The notes under the pieces: generated by a model
Database searches by the model: none
What the model was told of the DNA's origin: nothing
What the model saw: the letters and a program-made list of their open reading frames with translations, nothing else
Shown: positions 55,838 to 64,000 of the stretch, piece after piece
Position numbering within the stretch: the stretch's first letter is position 1
How the letters are laid out: every line of letters starts with the position of its first letter
Made by a program: the position numbers and the translations under genes
Assembly: GCA_033398695.1 (NCBI GenBank)
Contig: JAWKAU010000238.1
Span: forward strand, 115,001-179,000
Length of the DNA: 64,000 bases
From: Orobanche coerulescens
Taxonomy: Eukaryota; Streptophyta; Magnoliopsida; Lamiales; Orobanchaceae
Direction of reading: 5' to 3'

Positions 55838-56960
55838 GAAAGGAATTGATCTCAATTCCGTAATGCCATCGTCGTCAAGGTAAGGCGAGAGATCACCTAC
55901 GTTGAAAGTCGCGTGTACTCCGTATTCTCCCGGAAGTTCGACTTTGTATGCGTTGTCGTTCACTTTTTCCACAATTTTGTACGGACCCTCGGCTCTCGGC
56001 ATCAATTTGTTCTTCCGTTTGCTCGGGAATCTTTCTTTTCTCAAATGTATCCAAACTAAGTCGCCCACATCGAATAATCTTGCCTTTTTATTTTTGTTCG
56101 ACTTTCGTTTGTAAATTTCATTCACTTCTTTAATCCGTTCCCGTATCTTTTCATGTAACTTCATCATTAATTTGAGTTTTGCCTCGCCTTTGTGAACCAA
56201 TTGCCGCTCGGCAAGGGAATCAAGTCTAATGGCAAGTGCGGATTTAATCCGTATACCACTTCAAAAGGTGAATGGGCGTGGCATAACCGGGTGATCGGTT
56301 GTATGCGAATTCGGATGAGCAAGTTTAACGTCCCAATCCTTCGTGTTTTATTTACCAACCCTCGTAATAATGCTCCCAAGGTTCGATTAGTTACCTCGGT
56401 CCGTCATTCGGTTTATGGGTGATGTGAAGTACTGTATAGGAGTTTAGTACCTACTTTCCTCCATAAAGTATTCCGTAAGTAACTCGTAAATTTGGAATCT
56501 CGATCCGACACGATAGTTTTGAACTCCGTGTAAACGAACTACTTCCTAAGTACAAGTCCGCCACGTTGCTTGCATCATCGGTTTTATGGCACGCGACAAA
56601 GTGAGCCATTTTCAAAACTACGACGACCACCATGATCGAGTCCTTGCCTCGTTGAGTACGAGGTAAAGGCACAATAAAATCCATCGAGACATCCTCCCAC
56701 TGGCCGTAACGGTATCGGCAACGGCATGTATGTACTCGACTTGAACGAACTTTTCATCATGTGACAAGTTACGCATTTGCTCACGATCAGCCGACGTCAC
56801 CATACATCTTCGGCCAAAAGAAATGTTCTTTTAGCACCTCTACGCTTTGGTCGAACCGAAGTGACCGGCTAGTCCTCCTCTCAGGCGCCTCCCGAACCAA
56901 CAATTCCCGAATTGTATGCCTCGGCACACAATTTATTTCCTTGAAAAGAAAGCCATCCTG
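55838..56960 (-). pseudogene. pol: Element L integrase
   Basis: Read leftward: CVTCH finger half near 56770, [11 protein letters not shown] (first Asp) near 56684, DRD-like region with a frame break near 56520, [12 protein letters not shown] near 56400, and [22 protein letters not shown] near 56280. A final open frame of 173 codons (56200-55679) has the GPY/F-type module ([20 protein letters not shown]), [14 protein letters not shown] and ELRSIPFKEGG, then the LTR-encoded tail SLYLGEKN ... GIGVT. The upstream half has many indels. Confidence 0.85.
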
Positions 56961-58320
56961 TAAGATAAATTCCTCAGACGGGCCGTTTTACAACGGTTAA
57001 AAATTTCCCAAGTCCAAATCGTCGTTGTAATGCTCTTTCAAAGTCTCGAACCCCAACAAACGAACATCTAGCATCGACAGAAGGCATACCGTCTCGATAG
57101 TGCATCCGCCACTACATTACTCTTCCCGCCCTTGTACTTGGATGAAAAGTGAAAAGATTGTAAAAATTCCACCCATTTTGCATGTCTCGGCTTAGCTTAC
57201 TCGTCTGTTGATGTATTTCAACGACTCGTGATCCGAATGCAAAGACGAAATGTTTCAACGCAGATAATGACTCCAATGATCGAGTGCTCTTACGATAGCA
57301 TAGAACTCCTTGTCGTAAGTACAATAATTCACTCGGGCGCCACTTAACTTTTCCAAAAATAGGCGATGGGACGGCCTCTTTGAATAAGCACGCCCGATCC
57401 CAACTCCGCTAGCGCCGCATTCTACCTCAAACGGTTGTGAAAAATCGGGTAACGTCAAAATCGGCGCTTCACATAATTTTCCCTTTAAGTTTTCAAAAGC
57501 CTTTTGGGCCGTCTCGCTCCAAGCAAAGGTTCCTTTTTCGGACACTCCGTGATCGGACCGAGATAGTGTCAAGTCCCGTATGAATCGTCGGTAAAAGAAG
57601 CGAGGCCATGAAACGACCGTACCTCCGTGATTGTCTTTGGGGTCGGCCACGACTTGATTGCCGCGATCTTCTCTTGGTCGACCAAACTCCGTCTTTTCAA
57701 ACAACATAGCCGAGAAAGACAAGACTCTCGACTAGGAAAGTACACTTCTCCCGTTTTCCATAAAGTTTTTGTTCCTTAGCGTCTCAAACACGTACCGCAA
57801 ATGTTCGAGATGTTCTTCTACGGACCGATCAGATCAAAATGTCGTCTAAGTACACGACAACAAACTTTCCCAAGAAAGGTTTAAGAACCTCGTTCATCAA
57901 CCTCATAAAGGTGCTCGGGCGTTGGTGAGGCCGAATGGCATGACAACCCATTCGTAAAGTCCATTCTTCGTTTTAAACGCCGTTTTCCATTCGTCTCTCT
58001 CGCATGGATTTGATGGTATCCGCTCCGTAAATCAACTTTGGAAAATATAACCGAGCCATGTAACTCGTCCAAAGATGTCGTCTAGTCTCGGGATGGGAAA
58101 CCGATACTTGACGGTGATGTTATTCACGGCTCATCACAATACACATTCGCCATGTTCCGTCTTTTTTGGCACAAGTAGAACTGAACCGCACACGGACTTA
58201 AACTTTCTCGGACATATCCGTGATTCATGAGTTCATCAATTTGACGTTGTAGTTCTTTGGTTTCTTCGGGATTACAACGATACGCCGCTTTGTTCGTAAT
58301 GGAGCTCCGATAAGATCAAT
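56961..58320 (-). pseudogene. pol: Element L reverse transcriptase and RNase H
   Basis: Broken pieces of RT ([18 protein letters not shown] at about 58060-58000; YLDD region near 57850) and RNase H (VEC-ASGVGIG near 57420, [20 protein letters not shown] near 57310-57255). The RNase H Asp region is altered: VECGASG replaces VECDASG, losing the first catalytic Asp. Many single-base losses. Confidence 0.8.
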
Positions 58321-59240
58321 CGGTGTTCAATCCCGGATAGGTGGTAATCCTACCGCAAGTCTTCGGGAAATACGTCCAAAACTCGTGTAATAGTGCGTCT
58401 ATCTCTTCCTCATGTTGCGATTTGGTGGCAAGATTTCGGACCTCTTTGATCATCATCAAATAAACACGTTCGCCATCGTCAATGGCGTGTTCGACTTCTT
58501 TCTCGTTTGCAAACATCGTAAGTTTCGGTCCTTCGACTTTTTTCGAACTCATCGTCCGGATAGCTTGAGGTGACATAGGTTTAAGAACAATTTTTTTACC
58601 TTTGTCACGTAACTCATACTCATTACTCCTCCCTCGATGTAGTACATCCCGATCAAATAACCAAGGTCTTCCTAATAACACGTGACATGCGTCCATCGGT
58701 AGTACATCGCATGTAATATCATCGCCATACGAACCCATGGTGAGTCCGACCTTCACTTGCCTTGATACTTTCACCTTGTTTCCATCGTCGAGCCAATGGA
58801 GTGCATACGGCTTAGGATGGGCCGTGGTGATCAAACCGAGTTTTGAAACCATCTCGCTTGATGCCACGTTTGTACAACTTCCACCGTCAATGATCAAGCT
58901 ACACCATTTATCTCCGACACGACACTTCGTGTGGAAGATTTGGTCCCGTTGTTCTTCGTCACTTGGGGCGGCCTTCGTTTGTAACATGCGAAGGACAAGG
59001 TTCGTGTCATAGTTCGGTGCATAGTATGCCTCACATTCTTCTTCTTCGCCTTCTAAGTTAAAAACGTCTCCAACTCTTTCTTCTTCACTAATAATTCCTC
59101 TCGCGGCTATGGCTTCTCGTAACGTTACAATCCTCCGATTTGGACAAGCACTTTGATAGTGTCCAAATCCTTGACATTTGAAACACCTGACTTTAGATAG
59201 GCTTGTTTATTTTGGTGTGATAGGAGTATTTGGAAGGGTA
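58321..59240 (-). pseudogene. pol: Element L protease and Gag C-terminus
   Basis: An open frame of 223 codons (58987-58316) contains IDGGSCTNVASSEMV (about 58896-58850), HWLDDGNKVKVSRQV, LLGRPWLFDRDVLHRGR and DGERVYLMMIKE, so the protease is well preserved. Upstream, the acidic linker and zinc knuckle (CFKCQGFGHYQSAC, about 59190-59145) lie in a shifted frame. The truncated LINE is inserted just before this part. Confidence 0.85.
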
Positions 59241-59244
59241 GTAA

Positions 59245-60080
59245 ATGCTTTTTTTTTTTTTTTTTGGGAAAAGTCAATTGCATAAATAAAATAAGAGTGG
59301 CCAAGAGAGGTCAATACCCGACAACCATATGGAATGGTGCACCAAACAACGAACAAAGAGCAAAAGAAGGAAAACTAAGCCTACGAACAAATGGCTACCA
59401 AAGCTACAAAGCCTAGAAAGATACAAACAAAAGTGGAACTACCAAGCTATCCTCCAAATACGACGAAGAGCCACAGAGATAGAGAACGAGCCGCCATCTA
59501 TGAGAGATAATATCACGAACAAGACCTATCCCCTGGAAAGTAACCGAATGAGGATCTCGACGGCTCTGGCCAAACCTCCTCTCGTTCCTCTCCTGCCAAA
59601 TCAAATAGACCAACGCAGCAAGAAGAATACGGTAAGCCACGTTGACCACGTGCTTACCTCTCCACCTTCTAGCAGCCCACAATACCCCCGAGCTCCACAC
59701 AGAATGGGGCCAACGAAAGCGAACGGCCCTCCTAGCAATAGAAATACACCTCCTAGAATAAGGGCACTGAAAGAAAAGGTGGGAGTGCGTCTCTACCGCC
59801 ATGCCACAAAGAACACAAATCCCATCAATATGCTGAAGCCAAGGCTTATCCATAGTCGATAACCTCTCCTGAATAGCCAACCAGAGGATGAAAGAGTGTC
59901 TCGGGATCTTTCCCGGTCCGTGCAAGAGCGGAGCCCAAGGAACAGGGGGCGAATAACCTCTGAGGAACCGAAGAGCAGAAGAGGATGAAAAAATCCCCGA
60001 ACTAAGCGGTCTCCATAAAACGCGATCCTGACCCCCATTAATATGTGGCAAAGCAGAAGTAATCTGCAAAAGCTCGGGCC
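59245..60080 (-). mobile_element. LINE-2: 5'-truncated L1-type LINE fragment
   Basis: Minus-strand 3' fragment of ORF2 with a 17-base A-tail (T run on plus at 59249-59265). It encodes the zf-RVT domain: PRHSFILWLAIQERLSTMDK, then ICVLCGMAVETHSHLFFQCPYS, and the following RNase-H-side linker. No long target duplication: only TAA is shared at the two junctions (59242-59244 and 60081-60083). It is fused in frame to Gag of L in a 307-codon frame (60336-59413). Confidence 0.88.
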
Positions 60081-60803
60081 TAACGGGCTGGCTTGTGGTG
60101 ACAGGTTTTGGAAACGAGCTAGAACTCGCGCCAAAGTTGGTATTTCCGTATTTAGGTGGGAATTCGGGTTTAGAGAGTTTTGTTTTGTTTTGATTTTCCA
60201 ACTTTATGCAAAGCCCGCATAAAGTATCGAAGTCGGAATAGGGGTAGAGTTCCACGGAATTAGCAATATTTTTGTTCAAACCTCGTAGGAAACGGGACAT
60301 GCGCAATTCTTCGCTTTCTTCAAGTTCTCCCATCAAGGATAAGTTTTCAAACTCCTCGATGTACTCCTCGACACTTAGCTTTCCTTGCGTGAGGTCAGAA
60401 ATTTTTCGGTACAGACTTAGCTTGTGTGTAGCCGGACATATCTTTTCGTAGTTTCCTTTTAGGGAATCCCACGAACGTATCTTCTCTTTTCCTAAGACGA
60501 CTTCTTTGTGTCTTCATTCGCTCAAACCAAAGGGAAGCTCCTTTCCAAGTTTGAGAATCGCGTACTTGCAACGCACTCGTCATTGAGCTCCTTGAACTCG
60601 AACATTCGTTCAATTTTTCTTTCCCACTCCAAATAAACCTCGGGATCGGCGCCGCCTACGAACTCCTAAGTTCGCTGGTCTTGTATTCATCCGCATGTCG
60701 TGGTGCATGCATGGTGTCATGTCCTCGCTGCATGGATTCTCGGCTCCGGTAAGCCGCGAAGAACGCCACGTAGTTGTGCTACTTCTTCATCGGTGACTTC
60801 CAT
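60081..60803 (-). pseudogene. gag: Element L Gag N-terminal part
   Basis: The ATG at 60803 starts MEVTDEEVAQLRGVLRGLPEP, matching G's Gag start. Frame breaks near 60720-60400 disrupt the capsid block (LWFERMKTQRSR is readable). From 60336 MMGELEESEELRMSRFLRGLNKNIANSVELYPYSDFDTLCGLC and PEFPPKYGNTNFGASSSS are intact to the LINE junction at 60081. Confidence 0.82.
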
Positions 60804-60836
60804 CTTCTTAACTAACGTCGAGACAATGAGACAAAT

Positions 60837-60848
60837 GTCTCGATACCA
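60837..60848 (-). promoter_or_regulatory. Atypical primer-binding site, element L
   Basis: Minus strand TGGTATCGAGAC, overlapping a GAGACA-TT-TGTCTC hairpin, the same as G. Confidence 0.6.
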
Positions 60849-60852
60849 CTTA

Positions 60853-61743
60853 TGATACGAATTACGTAAGTAATGCGTATAAACACAACGGAAGATTAAC
60901 AAGTTTACAATATGGATCAAAATTACAAAGGTGATGGACGAATTTAATGGGATTCGGCCGTGATATAGTATGATGTACGGAGTTTGGTGTGTTTTTATCG
61001 AACTAGACCTATAACTCGATAAAAGGGTAATCTCTTCCCAAGACCTTTTGAGAATTGATCAAGTTAAAATCTCGAGACTCGTCGAAATAATAACTAAAGT
61101 TTGTCGAACTCGTTCAACGTATATTTCAAAGGAAATACAATGTTTATTATGATTCTCGATGATTTACAAGTACAACGAACACTACTATATATAGTAGTTT
61201 ACAAGGATAATGTTACCAAAAACAACAAGAAAAAAACGAAACACCAAGCTTCCTTATGTCTTCGGCCGAGATGTGGTGTGGGGGAGGAGAAATCTTGGAC
61301 AATCTTCAAGTATCTTGGAGTGTAGTATGACTTTGACATGTTGAACAAAAACTTGATGAAAGTCTTCATCCATGGGAGATTTTCGGCCGATTGTGTGGGG
61401 AGTCTTGGGAGATTTATTCTTCATGTATCTTGATAAGATATGAAAATCTTGATCTTTTATTTGTCTTGGCCGATTTATCAAACAAGGTGGGGAAGGGGGT
61501 GATCTTCACATATCTTGTGAAAGATATGAAGACAAAGGGTCCCTTTCAAGCATGTTTTGGTCGATCTTCATGCTTTCGGACCGGTTCATTGCCGAATTTT
61601 ACGTTACTCCGATTCCGATTAACAACGTAACTCCAATCCGCGTATTCTTTTCTCCTAAGTATAATGATGCATGGCCATGCGTATCGTCGTGGACGTCGAT
61701 TTTTATTGGAGCTTCTTCGAGTGGAATATTAGATATCGTATCA
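60853..61743 (-). repeat. 5' LTR of element L
   Basis: 891 bp, near-identical to 54937-55823. Ends CGTATCA at 61743 next to TSD ggaat. Confidence 0.92.
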
Positions 61744-63353
61744 GGAATTGACCTCAATTCCGTAATGCCATCGTCGTCAAGGTAAGGCGAGAGATCGCCT
61801 ATGTTGAAAGTTGCGTGTACTCCGTATTCGCCCGGAAGTTCTACTTTGTAAGCATTGTCGTTCACTTTTCCCACAATTTTGTACGGACCTTCGGCTCTTG
61901 GCATTAATTTGTTCTTGCGTTTGTTTGGGAATCGTTCTTTCCTCAAATGTATCCAAACTAAGTTGCCAACATCAAATAGTCTCGATTTTTTATTTTTGTT
62001 CGACTTCCGTTTGTAAATTTCATTCACTTCTTTAATTCGCTCTCGTACCTTTTCATGTAACTTCCTCATTGACTTGAGTTTTGATTCCGCGTCTTTGTGA
62101 ACCAATTCGTCGCTCGGCAAGGGAATCAAATCCAATGGTATGTGTGGATTTATTCCGTACACTACTTCAAAAGGTGAATGGGCCGTGGCGAATCCGGGTG
62201 ATCGGTTGTATGCGAATTCCGCATGTGCAAGTTTAACGTCCCAATCTTTTTGTGTTTTGTTCACCAATCCTCGCAATAATGCTCCCAAGGTTCGATTAGT
62301 CACTTCGGTTTGTCCATCGGTTTGTGGGTGATGTGAAGTACTGAATAGAAGTTTAGTTCCCACTTTTCTCCATAAAGTATTCCAAAAGTAACTTAGGAAT
62401 TTAGAATCTCGATCCGACACGATAGTTTTCGGAACTCCGTGTAAACGAACTATTTCTCGGAAATATAAGTCCGCCACATTGCTTGCATCATCGGTTTTGT
62501 GGCATGCTATAAAGTGAGCCATTTTTGAAAAACGGTCGACGACCACCATGATCGAGTCTTTGCCCCGTTGAGTACGAGGTAAAGCAACAATAAAATACAT
62601 CGAGACATCCTCCCATAGTCGCAAAGATATTGGCAACGGCATGTATGTACTTGGCTTGAACGAACTTTTCACCATGTGACAAGTGACGCATTTACTCACG
62701 ATTGTGCTTACGTCACCATACATCTTTGGCCAAAAGAAATGCTCCTTTAGCACTTCTACGGTTTTAGCCGAACCGAAATGACCGGCTAGTCCTCCTCCGT
62801 GCGCCTCCCGAACTAGTAATTCCCGAATCGTATGCTTCGGCACACATAGTTTATTTCCTTTGAAAAGAAAGCCATCCTGTAAAATAAATTCTTCGTACGG
62901 GCCTGCTTTACAACGGGTGAAAATTTCTCCGAAATCCAAATCGTCAATGTAATGATCTTTCAAAGTCTCGAACCCCAACAAACGAACATCTAGAATAGAA
63001 AGTAAGGCATACCGTCTTGAGAGTGCATCCGCCACTATATTACTCTTACCGTCTTTGTACTTGGATAAAAAGTGAAAAGATTGCAAAAATTCCACCCATT
63101 TTGCATGTCTCGGACTTAGCTTGCTTTGCCCGTTAATGTATTTCAACGACTCGTGATCCGAATGCAACACGAAATGTTTCGAACGTAAATAGTGACTCCA
63201 ATGATCGAGCGCTCTCACGATAGCATAGAACTCTTTGTCGTAAGTACAATAATTAACTCGAGCACCACTTAACTTTTCCGAAAAATAGGCGATGGGGCGG
63301 CCTCCTTGAATAAGTACTGCCCCGATTCCAACTCCACTAGCGTCGCATTCCAC
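61599..63353 (-). CDS. pol: Element K RNase H - integrase, reading through into L's LTR
   Basis: A 584-codon frame with no interruption. RNase H starts [18 protein letters not shown] (Asp), with YDKEFYAIV (Glu) and VLHSDHESL (Asp), ending [17 protein letters not shown]. The integrase finger GHFGSAKT ... CVTCH is intact. The first catalytic Asp region reads [11 protein letters not shown], Asp to Tyr, so the DDE triad is broken. [11 protein letters not shown] and [12 protein letters not shown] supply the other two. The GPY/F-type module and FNIGDLSPYLDDDG follow. After ELRSIP (61749) the frame enters the LTR of element L and acquires the same SLYLGEKN ... GIGVT tail it would have had from its own LTR. 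Confidence 0.88.
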   Translation of the reverse strand: MECDASGVGIGAVLIQGGRPIAYFSEKLSGARVNYCTYDKEFYAIVRALDHWSHYLRSKHFVLHSDHESLKYINGQSKLSPRHAKWVEFLQSFHFLSKYKDGKSNIVADALSRRYALLSILDVRLLGFETLKDHYIDDLDFGEIFTRCKAGPYEEFILQDGFLFKGNKLCVPKHTIRELLVREAHGGGLAGHFGSAKTVEVLKEHFFWPKMYGDVSTIVSKCVTCHMVKSSFKPSTYMPLPISLRLWEDVSMYFIVALPRTQRGKDSIMVVVDRFSKMAHFIACHKTDDASNVADLYFREIVRLHGVPKTIVSDRDSKFLSYFWNTLWRKVGTKLLFSTSHHPQTDGQTEVTNRTLGALLRGLVNKTQKDWDVKLAHAEFAYNRSPGFATAHSPFEVVYGINPHIPLDLIPLPSDELVHKDAESKLKSMRKLHEKVRERIKEVNEIYKRKSNKNKKSRLFDVGNLVWIHLRKERFPNKRKNKLMPRAEGPYKIVGKVNDNAYKVELPGEYGVHATFNIGDLSPYLDDDGITELRSIPDTISNIPLEEAPIKIDVHDDTHGHASLYLGEKNTRIGVTLLIGIGVT

Positions 63354-64000
63354 CTCAAAAGGTTGTGAAAAATCGTGTAACTTTAAAATCGGTGCTTCAC
63401 ATAACTTTTCTTTTAATTTTTCAAAAGCTTTTTGTGCAGCCTCATTCCAAGCAAATGTTCCTTTTTAATACACTCCGTTATCTGAATGGAGATGGTACTA
63501 AAGTCCCGTATTAATCGTCGGTAAAAAGAAGCGAGGCCATGAAATGATCGTACCTCCGTGATAGTTTTTGGTGTTGGACAAGACTTGATTGCCGCGATTT
63601 TCTCTTGATCCACCGAAACTCCTTCTTTAGAAATGACATAGCCGAGAAAGACAAGACTCTCGACTAGGAAAGTACACTTTTCCCGCTTTCCATAAACTTT
63701 CTGTTTCCTTAGAGTTTTAAACACATGCCGCAAGTGTTCAAGATGCTCCTCTAAGGATCAATCAGATTAAAATGTCGTCTAAGTATACGACAACAAACTT
63801 CCCCAAGAAAGGTTTAAGAACCTCGTTCATCAATCTCATGAAAGTGCTCGGGGCATTAGTGAGGCCGAATGGCATCACAACCCACTCGTAAAGTCCATTC
63901 TTCGTTTTAAATGCCGTCTTCCATTCGTCTCCCTCTCGCATGCGAATTTGATGGTATCCGCTCCGTCAATCAACTTTTGAAAATATAACCGAGCCATGCA
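63354..64000 (-). pseudogene. pol: Element K reverse transcriptase, partial
   Basis: Readable leftward from the window edge: [20 protein letters not shown] start (broken), [31 protein letters not shown] near 63790, then [38 protein letters not shown] and [15 protein letters not shown]. Frame breaks near 63970, 63755, 63465 and the RNase H start. The rest lies right of the window. Confidence 0.8.

Larger units (their letters stand above)
54937..61743 (-). mobile_element. Element L: Ty3/gypsy gag-pol element (minus), inserted in K and hosting a truncated LINE
   Basis: LTRs 54937-55823 (3') and 60853-61743 (5'), near-identical; TSD ggaat (54932-54936 and 61744-61748). The internal region carries the full gag-pol order with numerous frameshifts. 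It landed in K exactly over the PPT-adjacent codons. Confidence 0.92.
53968..64000 (-). mobile_element. Element K: Ty3/gypsy gag-pol element (minus), runs off the right edge
   Basis: 3' LTR 53968-54913, PPT 54914-54927, then the integrase end, interrupted after GGAAT (54932-54936) by element L and resuming at 61744 with GGAAT. Pol is readable leftward from 64000. Gag and the 5' LTR are outside the window. Closely related to G and L. Confidence 0.9.

Overview
The window is a block of nested retrotransposons from a plant nuclear genome, probably a large repeat-rich eudicot genome. Evidence: Ty3/gypsy Gag-Pol with a CCHC knuckle, YLDD reverse transcriptase, RNase H and an HHCC/DDE integrase; primer-binding sites matching plant initiator tRNA-Met (TGGTATCAGAGC type); and L1-type LINEs with a DUF4283-like ORF1 and a zf-RVT domain. 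The integrase tail (FNVGDLSPY, then [12 protein letters not shown] running into the 3' LTR, no visible chromodomain) suggests the CRM-like branch of chromoviruses. I see no convincing host gene.

Layout by my reading (letters are my labels; junctions come from TGATACG...CGTATCA LTR ends and 5-bp target duplications). Element 1 (minus) enters from the left: PBS 20-33, LTR 38-955. It sits next to element A (plus, gag-pol), whose gag is split at 1137/15946 and whose 3' LTR is 19992-20943. In A's gag lies B (minus, 1138-15945, TSD gaagt). In B's 5' LTR lies C (plus, gag-pol, 3943-15622, TSD gtttc). In C, at the protease start, lies D (plus, non-autonomous, 6267-11336, TSD taatc). M (minus, different family) occupies 20944-23240 and is split at its 5' LTR by F (plus, 23241-53307, TSD gttat). 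F's 5' LTR holds H (minus, tandem dimer, 23501-36034, TSD cgatc), and H's LTR holds J (plus, triple LTR, 24157-28808, TSD gaggg). F's internal region holds G (plus, gag-pol, 38707-51790, TSD ttgat), and G's 3' LTR holds a LINE (minus, 44528-51183, 18-bp TSD). From 53968, K (minus, gag-pol) runs off the right edge. L (minus, gag-pol, 54937-61743, TSD ggaat) is inserted in K, and a 5'-truncated LINE (59245-60080) is inserted in L.

The gag-pol elements A, C, G, K and L could have supplied RT and integrase in trans. B, D, F, H and J lack RT, RNase H and integrase. Where pol should be they carry an unrecognised C-terminal module (here 'X': NYYYFINNDSYF ... TADIFEIKYLEAL), spliced onto the last ~20 codons of the integrase frame, the polypurine tract and the LTR. 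F is a three-part chimera: normal Gag, protease, then X. D, H and J have a diverged Gag without a zinc knuckle, then X. B has X with a different short N-terminus.

The TGATACG families share RNA-like structure: two hairpins with the same TAGGTC loop downstream of the TATA box, with compensatory stem changes between families, and a hairpin just 3' of the PBS. Nearly all copies carry frameshifts or stops. One ambiguous base (N, 42287) and many single-base indels in G suggest that some lesions may be assembly errors.
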